From positions 186,001 through 250,000 of the forward strand of contig JAEBUN010000020.1 in the NCBI GenBank assembly GCA_023014365.1: a DNA stretch of 64,000 nt. The letters are read 5' to 3'. The translations under genes and the position numbers were made by a program. The DNA is from Lepiota brunneoincarnata. Taxonomy: Eukaryota > Basidiomycota > Agaricomycetes > Agaricales > Agaricaceae. Shown here one piece after another: positions 22,947 through 34,128 of the stretch. The notes under the pieces were generated by a model. It saw only the letters and a program-made list of their open reading frames with translations, ran no database searches and was not told where the DNA came from. How positions within the stretch are numbered: position 1 is the first letter of the stretch; every line of letters starts with the position of its first letter.

Positions 22947-25496
22947 TTTCACATCCTTTGCCTCTTCGCCCTTGGCAACTTCTTCGTCCCGCCCCTCTCC
23001 TTCGTCTTCATCATACCCGTAGTCCCAACTAGGAACCATAGCCGAAGGTGACGCCGGTACAACCTCGTACCCAATCCCAGACACACCATCCTCATCCCAA
23101 TCCGCAATGGCCTCAACATCCGTCGAGCCAGCAGTCGAGCCAACGTCTGGCAGTACATCCGGCTCCGAGAGCATCTCGGATATGCTCTCGGGCGAACGGA
23201 CGAAACCCCTGTCCAAAACCACAACATGCTCCTCCGTATCTTCCTCACTCTCATCCTCCACAGCTTCCTCCACGTCGGACTGGTCTCCCTCTGGGGGAGT
23301 AGGATCATCTTCACCTGCAGCCGACAAGGCGGCCACGACAGGAACCTCCTGCTGAGCTTCCACACATACCGCAGCGGGGCATTCCCCTACCACGGGCGAA
23401 GGTAAAGTCGAACCCCCCGGACTCAACTCACCATGTCCCCATCCTCTTTCGCTGCCGGCTTTTGGCAGAGGGCTCATCCTCGCTTCTCGGGGCGGGGATG
23501 CAGGCGGCGTAGGTGTCTGCGCTTGCAACACCGGTGTTGACGTTCCTTTCGACGGCGTGTAGATGTCAGGTTCTGGGTCTGAATCCCCTTTGCAAAGAAC
23601 AGCATCCTGAGTAGAGATCGTGATTGTCGGAAGATCCATAACTCTAGCCGGAGTGGCTGAAGGGAGAACATTGACAACGTCGGGAAGAGGAAGCAGGTCG
23701 GGATCGGGGTATACTAGCTTCGCCTCTGCCTCAGACTCTGATAACTCTGGGATCGTCGCACTGGTAGCTGCCAGCGACGACGGTACAATCCCATCCTCGG
23801 GCACAGGCTCATCCAAGTGCCAGGTGTCCATTTGAGGAGCCGAGACCGTCTCGGCTTGTGCTTCCACACCCCAGCAACCGTCTTGACTCTCGAGGTCAGC
23901 ATCCCATTCCCACTTCTCCCCTGCTGATTGCTCCGATTCCACCGCGTCAACCTCTTCAATCCCAGTCAACCTCTGGTCCCCTTTCTCTTTACCAGCCAAG
24001 TCCAAATCCACGAGCTGCGCTCCCATATATGCGGGCGGAGGGACCGGCACAGACGTATCTAGATCCAACAATACCTGCTCGACAGCCACTGCCACCTCCG
24101 TAGGCTCATCGACATCGAAACTCCACCCAAGAGCTTTCTCGCTGTTATTACCAGTTAAGTCTTGCATCATACCCTTGTCAATATTGGTATCAACATCCAC
24201 GAGTGGGATCGGTCTGGGTAAGAGCGAGGTTTGTTCAGAAAGCTTGGCAATATCTGACGAGCGCGAAGAGGAGCTAATAGTACGTGGAGTCAAGAGCGGC
24301 ACCGAGGCGGGCGTAGAACCCGAATTCGAGGTCAAAGGTGACGGCGAGGGTGATCCCAGAGATTGACCTGAGCCCGAAGACGACGACGAAGACGAAAAAT
24401 TAAGGAGGAATCTAGAGAAACCGCTGGAGGGGGTCGGGGAATGCCGACCCTGCATTTTCCGATCTCTTTCCTTCTCCTTTTGTTCGAGAGCAGGCACGAT
24501 GAGCATATGAGCAGGCACGATGAGCGTATGAGCTTGTGATTTGTTCTCGAATTCTGTTTTGGAATCGACCACATCTTGGGTACACGCTGCCTCATCCCAA
24601 TCGAAAGAGGGAGGAGAAATTTTCTTCACGGCAACACCGCCAAGGCTCTTACTCCTGCGATGCTGCTGTTGGCTCAGCGAACGGGGGGAGAGGGAAAGCG
24701 ATGAAATGGTATGGGAAGAAAGGAAAAGACTGGGACTTGGGGACCTCGGCCTCGAGCCGACAACGTTCGATGCTAATGCTCTGGTGCTACTCAGTTTGGA
24801 GGGCGAAAGAGTGGTGGCTGGGAACGTGCCCGTTAGCGGGGGTGTCGGTAAACCGCTTGGGTTTGTCGTGGCCATGGGCATAAACTGCGGCTTTGGAGGC
24901 ACGACCGGCACGAGAGGGATGTCCAAACCGCTCACGCCGGGTATGGGTGTCGGGCTTGGTGGAGGGGGAGTTGAAGGTGCCAGAGGGGCAACGCGAACAG
25001 GAACAGGAACTAATACGGGAACTGGGGTGAGAGGCCTATACGCAGGTAGAACGTCCATGCTAGAAGATCTGGAGAGCAACCGAGTATGTTTAAACGCCTG
25101 GCCTTTCGAAACAGGGAAGGAACCTGTCATTAGTGGAAGGTCGATAAGAGAGTGCGCGTTGGCAGGAGGAGGGCTGGGCATAGTCGTTGGGAGAAGTTCC
25201 ATCCCTGAGAGATGAAGTGGAGAAGAGGGTCGAGTGAAGCGACGGAATAAGGCAGGAAGAGGTGACCAGCGGCTCCAGGTCAATGCTGTCTTGATCGACT
25301 TTGGCCGAGTGCGGAGGGAAAATGGAGAAAATAGGGAGAGGGAAGACGTCCGACCAGCGGAGACAGGTTGTGGAAGTGTCCCTCTTGTAGTCGAGGGGAA
25401 GTGAGGCTTTAGGTATCGGTAGAGGCGAAGGAGAGCGTAGGAAGCCACAATTGCCAGAAGAGTGTATCCCGTAATGGCGAGAGGAGAGAAAGCCAT
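22536..25496 (-). CDS. 986-residue low-complexity membrane protein, function unknown
   Basis: A single uninterrupted ORF. The N-terminus has one hydrophobic helix (ITGYTLLAIVASYALLRLY) and the C-terminus another (MVRFLMVMWGWVFGMVLV) that reaches almost to the last residue, like a tail anchor. Between them lie about 920 residues of Pro/Ser/Thr-rich, then acidic, low-complexity sequence with repeated PVPV, SSSSS and EEDTEEH-like patches and no recognisable domain. I do not recognise the family. The layout suggests a protein anchored at both ends in an internal membrane with a long disordered loop on one side. Its last ~135 codons were copied into the upstream tandem duplication. The ORF's length without stops or frame breaks, and the selective retention of both TM ends, support a real gene. 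Confidence 0.75.
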   Translation of the reverse strand: MAFSPLAITGYTLLAIVASYALLRLYRYLKPHFPSTTRGTLPQPVSAGRTSSLSLFSPFSLRTRPKSIKTALTWSRWSPLPALFRRFTRPSSPLHLSGMELLPTTMPSPPPANAHSLIDLPLMTGSFPVSKGQAFKHTRLLSRSSSMDVLPAYRPLTPVPVLVPVPVRVAPLAPSTPPPPSPTPIPGVSGLDIPLVPVVPPKPQFMPMATTNPSGLPTPPLTGTFPATTLSPSKLSSTRALASNVVGSRPRSPSPSLFLSSHTISSLSLSPRSLSQQQHRRSKSLGGVAVKKISPPSFDWDEAACTQDVVDSKTEFENKSQAHTLIVPAHMLIVPALEQKEKERDRKMQGRHSPTPSSGFSRFLLNFSSSSSSSGSGQSLGSPSPSPLTSNSGSTPASVPLLTPRTISSSSRSSDIAKLSEQTSLLPRPIPLVDVDTNIDKGMMQDLTGNNSEKALGWSFDVDEPTEVAVAVEQVLLDLDTSVPVPPPAYMGAQLVDLDLAGKEKGDQRLTGIEEVDAVESEQSAGEKWEWDADLESQDGCWGVEAQAETVSAPQMDTWHLDEPVPEDGIVPSSLAATSATIPELSESEAEAKLVYPDPDLLPLPDVVNVLPSATPARVMDLPTITISTQDAVLCKGDSDPEPDIYTPSKGTSTPVLQAQTPTPPASPPREARMSPLPKAGSERGWGHGELSPGGSTLPSPVVGECPAAVCVEAQQEVPVVAALSAAGEDDPTPPEGDQSDVEEAVEDESEEDTEEHVVVLDRGFVRSPESISEMLSEPDVLPDVGSTAGSTDVEAIADWDEDGVSGIGYEVVPASPSAMVPSWDYGYDEDEGEGRDEEVAKGEEAKDVKPCMVEIVPDPELQPEPLPGSAKLVSVPEHELQQGSISLAPAQPPALELSTSLPETLPTSVQATKPELQEPSPPQEIRQRKRTALEEAVERTRSPLEVALAMQLRPGLGVGADPAWMVRFLMVMWGWVFGMVLVPFA

Positions 25497-27290
25497 TGTT
25501 GTCGATCCAGGTGCCCGCCTGCGTGGTTCACTATGAACAAATTATTAGGGTAAATTCGAGTGAGGGTAAACAGCAGCAGGGTGAAGGACAGACGTTGTGA
25601 GAGATGGAAAGGCAAAGGCACTGGGAAAAGGCGATATTTATGAGTGGAAGGTTATCTGGAGATGAATGGAGGGCTTACGCAGGAGCAGCGAGGACGAGCG
25701 TGGCGAGGAGACCTGTATAAGGGAACGAGGAGGGTATGGGACGGAGGAGGTTGGCCATGAGAAGAGGTCGTGACTGGTCGTGAGGAAGGAGTAGAAATGA
25801 AGACCAGCCAGAGTCCACAAGGCTTGCCGGGACTGCGTTGTGGTTCGAGTGGTGCCTCGCTGTAACCTCATTTCTGCTGTCCGCGCTAAACTCACTTTGC
25901 GCATCCCTGACACGCGGTCTCGGTCCGTCACTATTTAAGTGGTCCGCCGCCCCCTCCCGCTCAGGCTCCCCTGTGTCCCTCTCTATCAGCCTCTATCTCG
26001 TTGACCTTGTAAGTCAGCCTACTCGAAGGCATCAGACTGCTGGACGCCGTAGGTAATACATCCGTGGTCCCCTCTGGGTTCTGACACAATTAATCAAATC
26101 CCGCTCACTCGCAGGCTCCTGTGCATGCACGCCAAGGGTCCCAAGCCAGTGCAGGTCGTAAGAGCGTCGATGGAAGAAGTCGATCCGCTGAAATACCGCC
26201 CCGACCAAACTTGTTACCGGCATTCTCCGCGATTTATCAGAAAAGTTTTTTTATTATTCACGAAAACCACATACCAGTTAGTTCGACTATCCATGTAGCT
26301 TTGGTTGCCATTCTACGGCCCTGTAGAAGTTGTGCCGACTCGTTTCGCCTAGGGTCAGCCACAATAGGCTACACAATCCCACAGCTGACAACCAGGGGCA
26401 AATATAGCAGCGCTTAGGCCCTACTATCACTCGGTAGGCACTTTCCTTTCACCCTCTGGATCACGTCCTCCGTTCTCTATGATCTACGAAGGTTTTACCC
26501 AAGGCCGGGTGGATGGCATTTACTTCATGCAGTAGAAACTTGAAGTATTTGAAGCGTTGACGACCACGACCAACAGGCGAACTCAGCGCTGAACACTGAA
26601 ATACTTACAGATAAACACAAAATATGGCTCTCATACTCAATTAGATTCACAAGCGCCCATCAGACTAGGACCCCGATATCCTCCAATATGCCCGTTCACG
26701 CAGGCGAGAACAACTTCAGGTTAAATTTCGGGTGGAGTGGCGGATAGGAAATATACGAAAGTCCGTTTGAGGGATAAATCGCGTAACCGGACATCATTCC
26801 GAGGTGGATAATCCAAAACTGTTACCTGCGGATAAGTAATAACGGATGTTAAAAGTTGCTGAATGTTGAAGCTGGGGGTTAGACGTCCTCGGACCGCAGT
26901 TCCGAACTCATCGGCCGCAATGGATCATGTCTGGGAGTCGTTAAGCAAAGGCTTGATTCAGTTGGCATCGAGTCTCCCGTGCAGTCAAGCTCAGCGGTGA
27001 GATCTTTTCTCATAGATTGTTGATCAGCAGCATACAGTTCCGTGCCCGCTTGACACGGTCCAAATGCCAAGAGTCGCGTATGCCCGAGGTCGCGAAATTT
27101 CCCTACGAGACGTGCCGAATTTCCGGATTAGAAGCCACATTCCCAGCAATCTTATCGTATCTCGTCTCGGTTCCTAGGACCGTTTTCCCTGATAGCTCGG
27201 GGCATGCTACACCCCCTCATCAGTCGCACTGCTAGAGCCATGTAAAATTCAAGTCAAACTCCATACAATACCCCTCAACTTGAGAGGGCA
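25497..27290. other. Gene-free stretch
   Basis: Contains the promoter region of the 986-residue gene (pyrimidine-rich on its strand near 25590-25640). Short ORFs elsewhere have no motif. Nothing repetitive seen. Confidence 0.35.
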
Positions 27291-29204
27291 TCAAAATGCA
27301 GCATTGAGAGCCAAAGCATCAGGAGAAGCGAACCCTACCGCAGAAAGACCTCCATACGGAGAATATCTAACAAAACTCGGTGGTTGCGGTTCCTCCGGTG
27401 AAGGAGCACAATAAATGGACACAGTTGCCCCCGTCTCCTGCTGCATAGACCTTATCCTGTCAACAACACTATCCATAAGTTCCTCGATAACTCCAGGGGC
27501 GAACTCGATGTGTACTTTTCGAATACGGGATACCCCGAGTTTGCTGGAAAGAACCGATCGAGATTGAAGAAACTCGAGCAGGGTCTGTCGAGAGAACATG
27601 GCTCCCGTACAGTGAAATACTTCGAGCGCAGGGCAGAGTAGGCGATTGTAACCCTCCTGTAGCACCTCTCCGTCTTGGACCACCTCGGTGAAATCGCCCG
27701 ATCCATCCTCCACGGCTCCTCCGACGGTGAAACGCCTTTTTCTCGGAATGGTAAATAGTCCGCTGAACACCCTACTATCCAGCATCAGCATGTCCCTTCG
27801 TAGATCCCACTGCTCACCCCAACCGTCATATCGGGATCTCCCCATACCGCGCAATGACAACCTCTTTAGAGCTGGCATAAGGGATAAAAACTCGACCAAC
27901 TCTCCCTCTGACAGCCAATCATAGCCCAACGAAAGCTCCTCAATAGGATGAACAGCTCTGCCGACGAACATGGCTAATGCACTGATGAGCTTCGGTTGGC
28001 CGTCAAGAACCTCTAGCTCTGGCGTCAGGGAAGCAGGATAACGATCATACGCGATTTGGCGGATCTGTGGAGCGGAGACGTGGTTGAGAAATCGAGCCAT
28101 GGAGGGATTCCTGTAGCGGTCTAAGATATGTAGAACATGGAGACTGGGGAACGTCAGGCTCTGCTCCAAGGCGGGATTTGGTAGGTCCGACGAAGCCTCG
28201 GAGCAGATGCTGAGGACGGTGAGGTTCGCGCACGAGGATAGTGTCTCCATGATGTGAGATAGTGGAGTGCCCGACAAGTTGGAGAGGTCGAGCTCCGTCA
28301 GTTGTGCCCAACTAAGAGGTAAATCGAGGATGAACTTCTCGAAGATTGGTAGCGAAACTCGCCGTAAATTGGGCGATCGCAATAGACTGTTTGGAGCAGA
28401 GAGGGCAGGCCTATGCCTTGGGACATTGTTATTATATCTCGAGCCGTTGAACTTTATATCCTCCAACATGGGGAGGTCAGAGACCTGGAATCGGGAGAAG
28501 AAGCCCGCGACCCAATCGAAGTCGTAGATTTGAAAGTTTATAGCTTTCCAGCGGGAAGAGAATGTTGAAAGGATGTTCAGGTAGGAAATAGCTCCTGCAA
28601 TGTTTCTCCGTGTGAATGGAATGGTAGGGCTCTGCTGCGACAATGATATAAAGAGAGGAAGCACCCCGGAGCGGGAGAGCCAGACGTTGATGCCCTCTAT
28701 CCTGAGAGCCTCAACTCTATGGCCAAAGTAGGGGCGGGAGCAGCAAAATTCTGGGATAGAAATGTGAATGGTAGTCCAAAGCGCTGGTGTTGCAAGAGCG
28801 ACCTCCCTCCACCAACTACAGATCTGGCCAAGCAAGATAGGCGCCCCTCTGCTGCTCATTACAGGATAGTGAGCTACGGGGAGGCAGTACTGAAAGATTT
28901 CTTGTAGGATTTCGGGGAGTAGGCTGTGAACCGGAGCATGTAAGGATCTTTGAAGGCTATCTTTCCTACTCAGGAGTTCCTTCTGGTGCGAAAGAGCGGA
29001 GAGACGGCTGCGAAGTCCGCTGATCTCGTCATCGAGGCCCTGAAGCTGCTCTTCCAGGCGCCTCAGGTTCTTTCTGGTGGGAATGATACCATCCAAAGAC
29101 GGTACAAGGGTGTTGTGAGAGAAATGACGAGGCACACCCAAGGACGGGTCCATAAGGGCGAGTGCTTGGATTTCAAGTGACAAGCAATCACGCGACGCGC
29201 ACAC
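27291..29204 (-). CDS. F-box-like protein, family member 1
   Basis: Intronless, 637 residues. A coiled-coil-like stretch (LRRLEEQLQGLDDEISGLRS, about 46-75) leads to the F-box-like motif VHSLLPEILQEIFQYCLP (about 92-109), then GAPILLGQICSWWREVALATP. The C-terminal two thirds has irregular leucine-rich segments. The family block CPALEVFHCTGAMFS occurs near residue 530, and YSPYGGL near 615. Such proteins usually act as SCF ubiquitin-ligase substrate adaptors: the F-box binds Skp1 and the repeats bind substrate. This is the most diverged member: it lacks the NTNYVPT signature but keeps a related GIIPT, and has a longer N-terminus. An internal ATG at about residue 18 is an alternative start. Confidence 0.75.
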   Translation of the reverse strand: MCASRDCLSLEIQALALMDPSLGVPRHFSHNTLVPSLDGIIPTRKNLRRLEEQLQGLDDEISGLRSRLSALSHQKELLSRKDSLQRSLHAPVHSLLPEILQEIFQYCLPVAHYPVMSSRGAPILLGQICSWWREVALATPALWTTIHISIPEFCCSRPYFGHRVEALRIEGINVWLSRSGVLPLFISLSQQSPTIPFTRRNIAGAISYLNILSTFSSRWKAINFQIYDFDWVAGFFSRFQVSDLPMLEDIKFNGSRYNNNVPRHRPALSAPNSLLRSPNLRRVSLPIFEKFILDLPLSWAQLTELDLSNLSGTPLSHIMETLSSCANLTVLSICSEASSDLPNPALEQSLTFPSLHVLHILDRYRNPSMARFLNHVSAPQIRQIAYDRYPASLTPELEVLDGQPKLISALAMFVGRAVHPIEELSLGYDWLSEGELVEFLSLMPALKRLSLRGMGRSRYDGWGEQWDLRRDMLMLDSRVFSGLFTIPRKRRFTVGGAVEDGSGDFTEVVQDGEVLQEGYNRLLCPALEVFHCTGAMFSRQTLLEFLQSRSVLSSKLGVSRIRKVHIEFAPGVIEELMDSVVDRIRSMQQETGATVSIYCAPSPEEPQPPSFVRYSPYGGLSAVGFASPDALALNAAF

Positions 29205-29727
29205 GCCAATTATGGGAAACTAGAATCTAGAAATGGAAACCTGCCTTGCGCCCAGGAGACGACCAACTCCACTGCCTCCGAGTCATTTGCTATATTATTA
29301 TGAGAGCGTCAGCATACAGCGCCCGTGTTTCTCTCCCGCCTGGAAAATCGGCACCAGACGCCGCCGTGAGGATTTCATTCCTCCAGAGTAAAAGGGTCCG
29401 AGCCACTAAAAGCTGCGATAATACCACGCCATTGTTCCAACACCATGGACCACCGGAAGGAAAAGACCCAGTACAGCATGTCGCCGTCCCAATTGGAGGA
29501 ATGTTTCCTTACCAGCAGCATCCAGATAAATAGAACTATTCGCATCGGGAGGCAGCTCTCCGCGTCCCGTGGCACATAAAAACAGGTTCCATTGATCTAG
29601 AATTTAAGAAGGGACCGAGGTTCATGGACCACTATCAGTGAAGCATTCCGGCAATAGTTCCGGCCGGATGACATGATGTATAACAGTACAATCTACCCAC
29701 AGGGCGCATACATGCAACGAGCCTATA

Positions 29728-31671
29728 CTAGCGAAACGGCTGGAACCCAAAATACCCTTGTGGCATGTATTCTTTCTGCGTTGCACACTCTAAGCCTTCA
29801 TACGGTGAATACACGCTCGCTGCCAGGGGGGCGGGGTTAACAAGACGTGGAAAATATGTCAAACACACGACCATCCCAGTTTCTTTTTCCAGTGCCTCTA
29901 TCTCACGAATCGTATCATTCGATCTTGTTCTCCCAATCGCAAACTGGATCCCAACTCTCCGTAAATGTGCTACGCCAAATTGATCATGATCCAGAGAACG
30001 AGAACGGAGAAAATCGAGCAGAGCAAGGTCGGAAAATAATGCTCCTGTACAATGGAAGACTTCAAGGTTTGGGCAAAGGCACTTGTCCGAAACGATCTTC
30101 CAGGGATCATGGGCGATGACAGAGGAGTCGAGCGACCACTCGGACATTTCTTCATAGATAGGAGAAAGCTCTCGGTCATTATTGACCTCACCGCCCAGAC
30201 GGGCCTCGACACCGTTACAAATAGACACAGCTTCCACGGGAAGGTCGTCGCCGGTGCCCGAAGGAGTCAGCCTTTTCAAAGGCCCGTCCGAGAAACAGAA
30301 AGTTGGTGGGGGGGCCCACAGGCTTCGGCGGGGTCGCCTAAAACTTGGCATTTCGGACCCTCCGAAGCTCCTCAAAGAGAACCTCTTTAATCCGGGTACG
30401 AGCTCCAAAATTCCCACCACATGAACATCTGTTAATGACTCTGCCCCCAATTCTAGTTCCTCCAGCGGATGAACCGCCCTGCGCAAGAATGAAGCGAGGG
30501 GATCGATCAACTTTTTCTTGAAGCTCGTATCGAGCTCCCCCCAGTACACGGTACCTCTCCGGTTATAGACCAGGTGGAGAAGTTCCGGCGTGTATAAGTG
30601 TTCGAGGAGACAAGAGACGTCGTGTTGCGTCATGTCGTCGGTGATTGACAAGGCTCGAAGTCGAGGCAGTGTCACTTTTGTCGGGTCTATCCATCCATCC
30701 TCTGAGCCGTTCCAATCTGACAGGGAAATGGAGCAAGATTCGAGGTTCGGGCACAGTAACAAGCCCTGTGTAATGTCTCGGAGCGCGTAGGTATTGCTAA
30801 ATAGTTTGAGGTCGGTGAGGTTGCCCCATCTGACCGGTAGCTGTAAAATTTGTCGGTCATATCGAGGCATTGATAGCGATCGTAACCGGGGTGCTCGGAA
30901 GATGTTGTTCTCCCTCACGGCAGAACTGAAATCCGGTAAAACTAACTCTTCGGATGGGTCACGAGAAACCTGGATACCCTCGAGGTGAATATCTTCCAAC
31001 AACAGCAGATCTGCTGCATTGTAACGATCAAAGAACTCCGCCCAGTCGAAATTCTGGATTCGAAAGTGGATGGACTTCCAGCGTGCAGCATGGCGGGAGA
31101 GGGTGTCGAGGTAGGGCATCATTTTGCAATTTGTTGGAATCGTCGGGTCTGAGGGCCAGAGCGGTGACGAGAGTGAAATGGAGAGTGGAAGGACGCCGGA
31201 TCGTGAGAGCCAGGATGCAATGGCTGAAATCAATGTCAAATCATCGCATGGCGTGTCAGGTTTAAAAGGATTGACTTGAGGGATGACAATGTGTATAGAA
31301 GCCCAGAGCCGTGGCGTCGCAAAGGCGACCCGCCTCCATTGACTACAAACTCGACCCAGCACGAGCGGCGGTTCTTTACTACTCATTATAGAGTTGTGCG
31401 CAGCCGGGAGGGCGTGATAGAATATCTCTTGAAGAATTTCGGGGAGGAGGCGACGAGCCGGCGCGAGCATGCCTTTGTATCTTTCGACCCTTTTGCTCAG
31501 CTGCTCCTCTTTGCTGGAGAGGTCGCCAAGCCGATCCCGCAATTGGCGGATCTCAGCATCGAGGCCGTCAAGTCTCCGTTCCGACTTCTCCAACCCTTTC
31601 TTGAGGATGGTAACCTCTTTGTCAGTCGGTACATAGTTGGTGTTTAGTTGCGCTTCGAGGGAGGAGATCAT
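29728..31671 (-). CDS. F-box-like protein, family member 2
   Basis: Intronless. Start chosen at MISSLEAQLNTNYVPT by alignment with the other members; the open frame continues upstream to 31959, and that extension includes a hydrophobic stretch absent from the paralogues. From the chosen start 647 residues: NTNYVPT signature, coiled coil (about 15-60), F-box-like RRLLPEILQEIFYHALP, GRVCSQWRRVAFATPRLWAS, leucine-rich body, CPNLEVFHCTGALFSD, tail YSPYEGLE. Likely SCF adaptor by family resemblance; the substrate is unknown. Same strand as member 1, 524 bp away. Confidence 0.8.
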   Translation of the reverse strand: MISSLEAQLNTNYVPTDKEVTILKKGLEKSERRLDGLDAEIRQLRDRLGDLSSKEEQLSKRVERYKGMLAPARRLLPEILQEIFYHALPAAHNSIMSSKEPPLVLGRVCSQWRRVAFATPRLWASIHIVIPQVNPFKPDTPCDDLTLISAIASWLSRSGVLPLSISLSSPLWPSDPTIPTNCKMMPYLDTLSRHAARWKSIHFRIQNFDWAEFFDRYNAADLLLLEDIHLEGIQVSRDPSEELVLPDFSSAVRENNIFRAPRLRSLSMPRYDRQILQLPVRWGNLTDLKLFSNTYALRDITQGLLLCPNLESCSISLSDWNGSEDGWIDPTKVTLPRLRALSITDDMTQHDVSCLLEHLYTPELLHLVYNRRGTVYWGELDTSFKKKLIDPLASFLRRAVHPLEELELGAESLTDVHVVGILELVPGLKRFSLRSFGGSEMPSFRRPRRSLWAPPPTFCFSDGPLKRLTPSGTGDDLPVEAVSICNGVEARLGGEVNNDRELSPIYEEMSEWSLDSSVIAHDPWKIVSDKCLCPNLEVFHCTGALFSDLALLDFLRSRSLDHDQFGVAHLRRVGIQFAIGRTRSNDTIREIEALEKETGMVVCLTYFPRLVNPAPLAASVYSPYEGLECATQKEYMPQGYFGFQPFR

Positions 31672-34010
31672 GGGATGATGATGAAGAGTCGAGCGCCTGA
31701 TCATCTTGAAGCTATTGCAATTCCAAAGCTGTGTGTGGTGATGATGGGCGTCCAACTGGCTGCTGAGAAAGACATCATCGGACCAATCGGAGTTAAAAAA
31801 ATGATGAATTGATGGCAGTAAATATGCTGTCCAGAATGGCCACCGGCGCAGTACGAGCAGTGGGAAACTCAGCGAAATAGAGGAGAGACGCAAGGAGGTG
31901 TTTGTTTTGACATTGCATGTTCCATCCGTGTGATCTATCTCTTTGTTCTTCTCACCCATTGAATTTTAGGGGGGGAATTCTCCGAATAGCCACACCTTCG
32001 TTTGTTTGTCATGGCGTCAATGCAAAACGGGCCAGATACCTGGTTTCTTTGAGACAGATGGCGATTCGGAGATCTTGTAACCCACCATTTGCATTCCAAT
32101 CATTGTATAATTTTCGAGTCATGACGAACCCAGATTGTCATGTCCCAGAAAATGCCAACCTAATATACAGCGCGCTACTAGTCCGGTCGCTGACCGATCT
32201 CTGCGGGACATGTCAAATTTTTCGGGCAAGGCGTAATGTAATGTTCTGGGTCAGAACAAGGACCTGTCGGCTCGTGGAGATGCCCTCCAAACTCGCTGAT
32301 GAAAATTACCAAATGGTTCATGCCAAGTCCAAGGTGCTTTTGAGAGGACTTAAGATTAGGGTATTCACCATGTCCTAGATCGGACCAAACCCCAAAACCC
32401 AGTTGGACAAGGCTCCGTAAGGCTATCGCACACGGGACACCAAAGGGGAAAACCCGCAGCATCATATATGTATCCCTAATGCCACACCTGACATCTCCTC
32501 GCGACCCACGGGTCTTCAAGCTTTCACGGAGCACGTATATTGTAGAGATCCATAGATATGGCGCGGTGATAATCCACTAGCTTCTCGAGAAAAATAGGGT
32601 CCAAGATGGTCTGAATTGTCCGGCAGACAGATAGTTTGAATCAGGCCCAGCAGATGGCGTCGGTCAGAAAGCCGGTCAGAAAACGATGGAGCTACGCAGC
32701 AGCCTGGTTCACCTCGGCAAATCTCGTGGATACTAGAAAGCAGATGGGGAGAGTGTGTCACCCACATGGACTGGGAATAGTATTACGAGATTGCTGACAA
32801 GGGCAATGAGAGTCCCACAGGCAATCCCAGCCTGATTCGTTAATTTCGGTTGGAGAAACCCAAAAGGCAAACCTGACCTATTGGTAGCAATATCGACCTG
32901 GGCACCGTGTTGAATCGCGTAACCGAAGACCCAAGATGACAATGTGCGGAAGTTGGTAAGCTGCGAAATTCTGTCTTCTGTCTTCTTTTGCTCAGCGCAG
33001 GGATGATCTAAGCCCCTCTCTTGCCCTTTCCCCTCAAAGTGTGTCACAAAGGGGAGTGACCGATGTTGTAATTGTTCCGCCGGCGGGTACATATGATTGA
33101 GGAGTGATATGATGTGAACGAACCAGCCCTCCCACATAGTACGTGTTTGCGCAGACTTTGAGGACCCAAGAGCGCTCAATCTCCATATCATCCTGAAAAG
33201 AACTTGATCGGAAGCTTTGTGCAGGGTAGGTGTGGGTCACCCGCCCCAGAGCCATAGCCCACGGAAGTTAAAGTTCAGGAATGTAGTAAAAACGTTGTGC
33301 GAAATTAATCTGCTTTTTGTTTGTGGATTTGGACACATCGACAGGCCACGGCACATGGACGTCCAGAAATTTGCAGGGGTGTCGCCGCCACCCTTGGCTT
33401 CTTCTGGGGGCGGGATGTGTTCGGGACCGTCACTTAGAATCGAATACGTACGTATGCAGACCACGACTGCTTGTGCACGCCCCCAAGATGGAGATCATGG
33501 TGGTAGATAATCAGCATCTTGACATCCGACGGATCATTGAAATGGCTGCGTTCGATTACCTGGTAAGTTGGCGGGCTTTCTCGATAGCTCCTTTTGCATA
33601 TCGGGTCCCCAGCAGGTCCCCGTCGCAATAGTATTGGTGCCTGAGGCGTTTAAAGGAGCTCAAATTAGGAGAAGGAATTGTGATTGGGAGCAGCCGAGGA
33701 GACCACGTGGCTAGTGACGCATCAGAATAAGACAATCCGGAATTTCGCTTCTCATGATCATGACCGTCATCTCAACTTTAGGTAACATAACGCACCGTAA
33801 AAACGAAAAATGAAAAGGGGCTGTTACTCATTCGACTCTCACCGTCCCGGATATCTGGCCGCTAGCTCACCCCTCGCGACCACGATTCTATTGCTGCTCG
33901 CGGACCAGACATCCATTTTCCCTGTCAGGTGGAGGGGAGGTGTAGGGTGCACCAAATAGCCCTGGCTCCTTCCCGGCAGTTCCAAGCCCGCCGATTCATA
34001 CCGGCTGCAC
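31672..34010. other. Gene-free stretch
   Basis: The first ~290 bp continue the F-box 2 open frame upstream. Beyond that, ORFs such as 32733-33191 (minus) and 33317-33631 (plus) have no family motif. No repeats or RNA genes recognised. Confidence 0.3.
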
Positions 34011-34077
34011 ATATAAAGATGAAACACCACAGCCCAAGTTTATTTCCCCACCTCTCTCTCTCTCTCACTCTCTCCAA
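34011..34077 (+). promoter_or_regulatory. TATA box and pyrimidine tract of the small Cys/His-rich gene
   Basis: ATATAAAG at 34011-34018 is followed by a ctctctctct tract to about 34077, an arrangement typical of fungal core promoters. The start codon follows at 34129. Confidence 0.55.
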
Positions 34078-34128
34078 ATACCAACTTGTTTCCATCCGCT
34101 CGCACATTGATTTAGACATATCTCCGCT

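Noticed and set aside
24541..25215. 224-codon plus-strand ORF with Gly-rich segments
   Set aside because: Lies wholly antisense to the 986-residue ORF and mirrors its Pro/Ser-rich composition.
31672..31959. N-terminal extension of F-box 2 with a possible signal anchor
   Set aside because: No other family member has it and the aligned start at 31671 gives the shared signature; kept only as an alternative start.
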